Below, one piece after another: positions 33,546-33,883 of a DNA stretch of 33,883 nt. Below the pieces are notes generated by a model. It worked only from the letters and a program-made list of their open reading frames with translations, was not told the origin of the DNA and did not search any database. Source of the DNA: Tissierellia bacterium (GTDB lineage: Bacteria; Bacillota; Clostridia; Tissierellales; Peptoniphilaceae); contig JAUNVF010000024.1 of assembly GCA_030537815.1 (NCBI GenBank), positions 1 to 33,883 of the forward strand, in the 5' to 3' direction. Numbering within the stretch: position 1 is the first letter of the stretch; each line of letters opens with the position of its first letter. The translations under genes were made by a program, and so were the position numbers.

Positions 33546-33573
33546 TTGCTTATATTAATAATTAGTCGATAAT
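33546..33573 (+). promoter_or_regulatory. possible promoter of a small RNA
   Basis: TTGCTT (33546-33551) and GATAAT (33568-33573) are 16 nt apart. The match is moderate and the region is very AT-rich, so chance is possible. Confidence 0.3.
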
Positions 33574-33579
33574 AGATAT

Positions 33580-33797
33580 TAGCTCGTGGAATTCAGATAC
33601 TCGATATGACTTTTCTATTTATTATATTCTATATAATTCGTAATTAAATTCAAATAGAAACTTTCGGGAATTTTGAATATATCTTTCGATACATTTTAAT
33701 TATTATATAAGCAAATAGAATTTAAAAGAAAAATATTAAGATAAAAACTAAAGGGCTTTTACAAAATGACTAATAATCATTTTGTGAAAGTTTTTTA
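33580..33797 (+). ncRNA. candidate small RNA between possible promoter and orphan terminator
   Basis: No reading frame lies between folD's own terminator and a second strong terminator hairpin at 33756-33796. A transcript from the possible promoter at 33546-33573 would be about 215 nt. No known RNA family was recognised. This rests only on signal arrangement. Confidence 0.2.
33756..33796 (+). terminator. orphan Rho-independent terminator
   Basis: CTTTTACAAAATGA (33756-33769) and TCATTTTGTGAAAG (33777-33790) pair over 14 bp with one G.U pair and a 7-nt loop, followed by TTTTTT. The nearest plus-strand gene, folD, has its own terminator 250 nt upstream. Confidence 0.75.
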
Positions 33798-33802
33798 TAC
33801 AC

Positions 33803-33830
33803 TTGTTGAAACTACTAGCTCATATATAAT
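33803..33830 (+). promoter_or_regulatory. promoter reading out of the window
   Basis: TTGTTG (33803-33808) and a perfect TATAAT (33825-33830) are 16 nt apart. The gene it serves lies beyond the right edge. Confidence 0.55.
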
Positions 33831-33883
33831 TGTTACTATGAACAATAAGACTTAATATTTCTATTTTTGGGTACAGCAAACAC

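Larger units (their letters stand above)
33511..33883. other. gene-free right end
   Basis: This 373-bp AT-rich stretch has no credible reading frame. It holds a possible promoter (33546-33573), an orphan terminator hairpin (33756-33796) and a promoter pointing out of the window (33803-33830). Confidence 0.6.

Overview
The window is a contiguous chromosomal piece of an AT-rich, Gram-positive, strictly anaerobic Firmicute. Gene order and protein style suggest Clostridia/Tissierellia (Peptoniphilaceae-like), but this is inferred from family resemblance only; no 16S rRNA or other taxonomic marker is present. Coding density is high, ribosome binding sites are strong AGGAGG types, and start codons include GTG and TTG.

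Layout. (1) 1-4233: a tRNA-Leu(CAA) on the minus strand with its own promoter and terminator, then a plus-strand cluster polA - coaE - lytic transglycosylase. (2) 4275-9467: a tRNA-Leu(GAG) with a near-consensus promoter, followed after 36 nt and without a visible terminator by the six-gene Rnf operon rnfCDGEAB, closed by a good terminator. Rnf couples reduced ferredoxin:NAD+ electron transfer to ion pumping. (3) 9552-21219: a long, tightly packed, apparently single operon: NusG domain II protein - Gx-family membrane protein - radC - mreB - mreC - mreD - a very large PBP2 - a degenerate MinD-like protein - TIGR03960-type radical SAM protein - its DUF2344 partner - a short RNase E/G. This is the cell-shape (elongasome) cluster joined to an RNA-related module. 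(4) 21231-24957: a TAXI-type TRAP transporter operon (lipoprotein, DUF1850 protein, fused permease) behind a consensus extended -10 promoter. (5) 25056-30507, minus strand: a complete dppABCDF peptide ABC transporter operon. It converges on the TRAP operon at an elaborate nested terminator and has an intercistronic hairpin after dppA. (6) 30508-33883: a 600-bp AT-rich divergent intergenic region, a secreted SH3-NlpC/P60 peptidoglycan hydrolase with two WalR-like boxes upstream of its promoter, a divergent folD, and a gene-free right end with an orphan terminator hairpin and a promoter pointing out of the window.

Most notable points. (a) A MinD-like protein sits in the usual minD place of the mre operon. 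It has lost the Walker A and Walker B residues but keeps a MinD-like C-terminal amphipathic membrane helix, and minC is missing before it: a candidate pseudo-ATPase of the morphogenesis machinery. (b) RnfB has lost, in a concerted way, all four ligands of one [4Fe-4S] cluster of its C-terminal ferredoxin pair. (c) FolD has lost the cyclohydrolase Lys and Gln. (d) Two WalR-type repeats precede the promoter of the NlpC/P60 hydrolase. (e) An IS3-end-like hairpin is nested in a bidirectional terminator. No CRISPR array, prophage, intact insertion sequence, rRNA or recognisable riboswitch was found.
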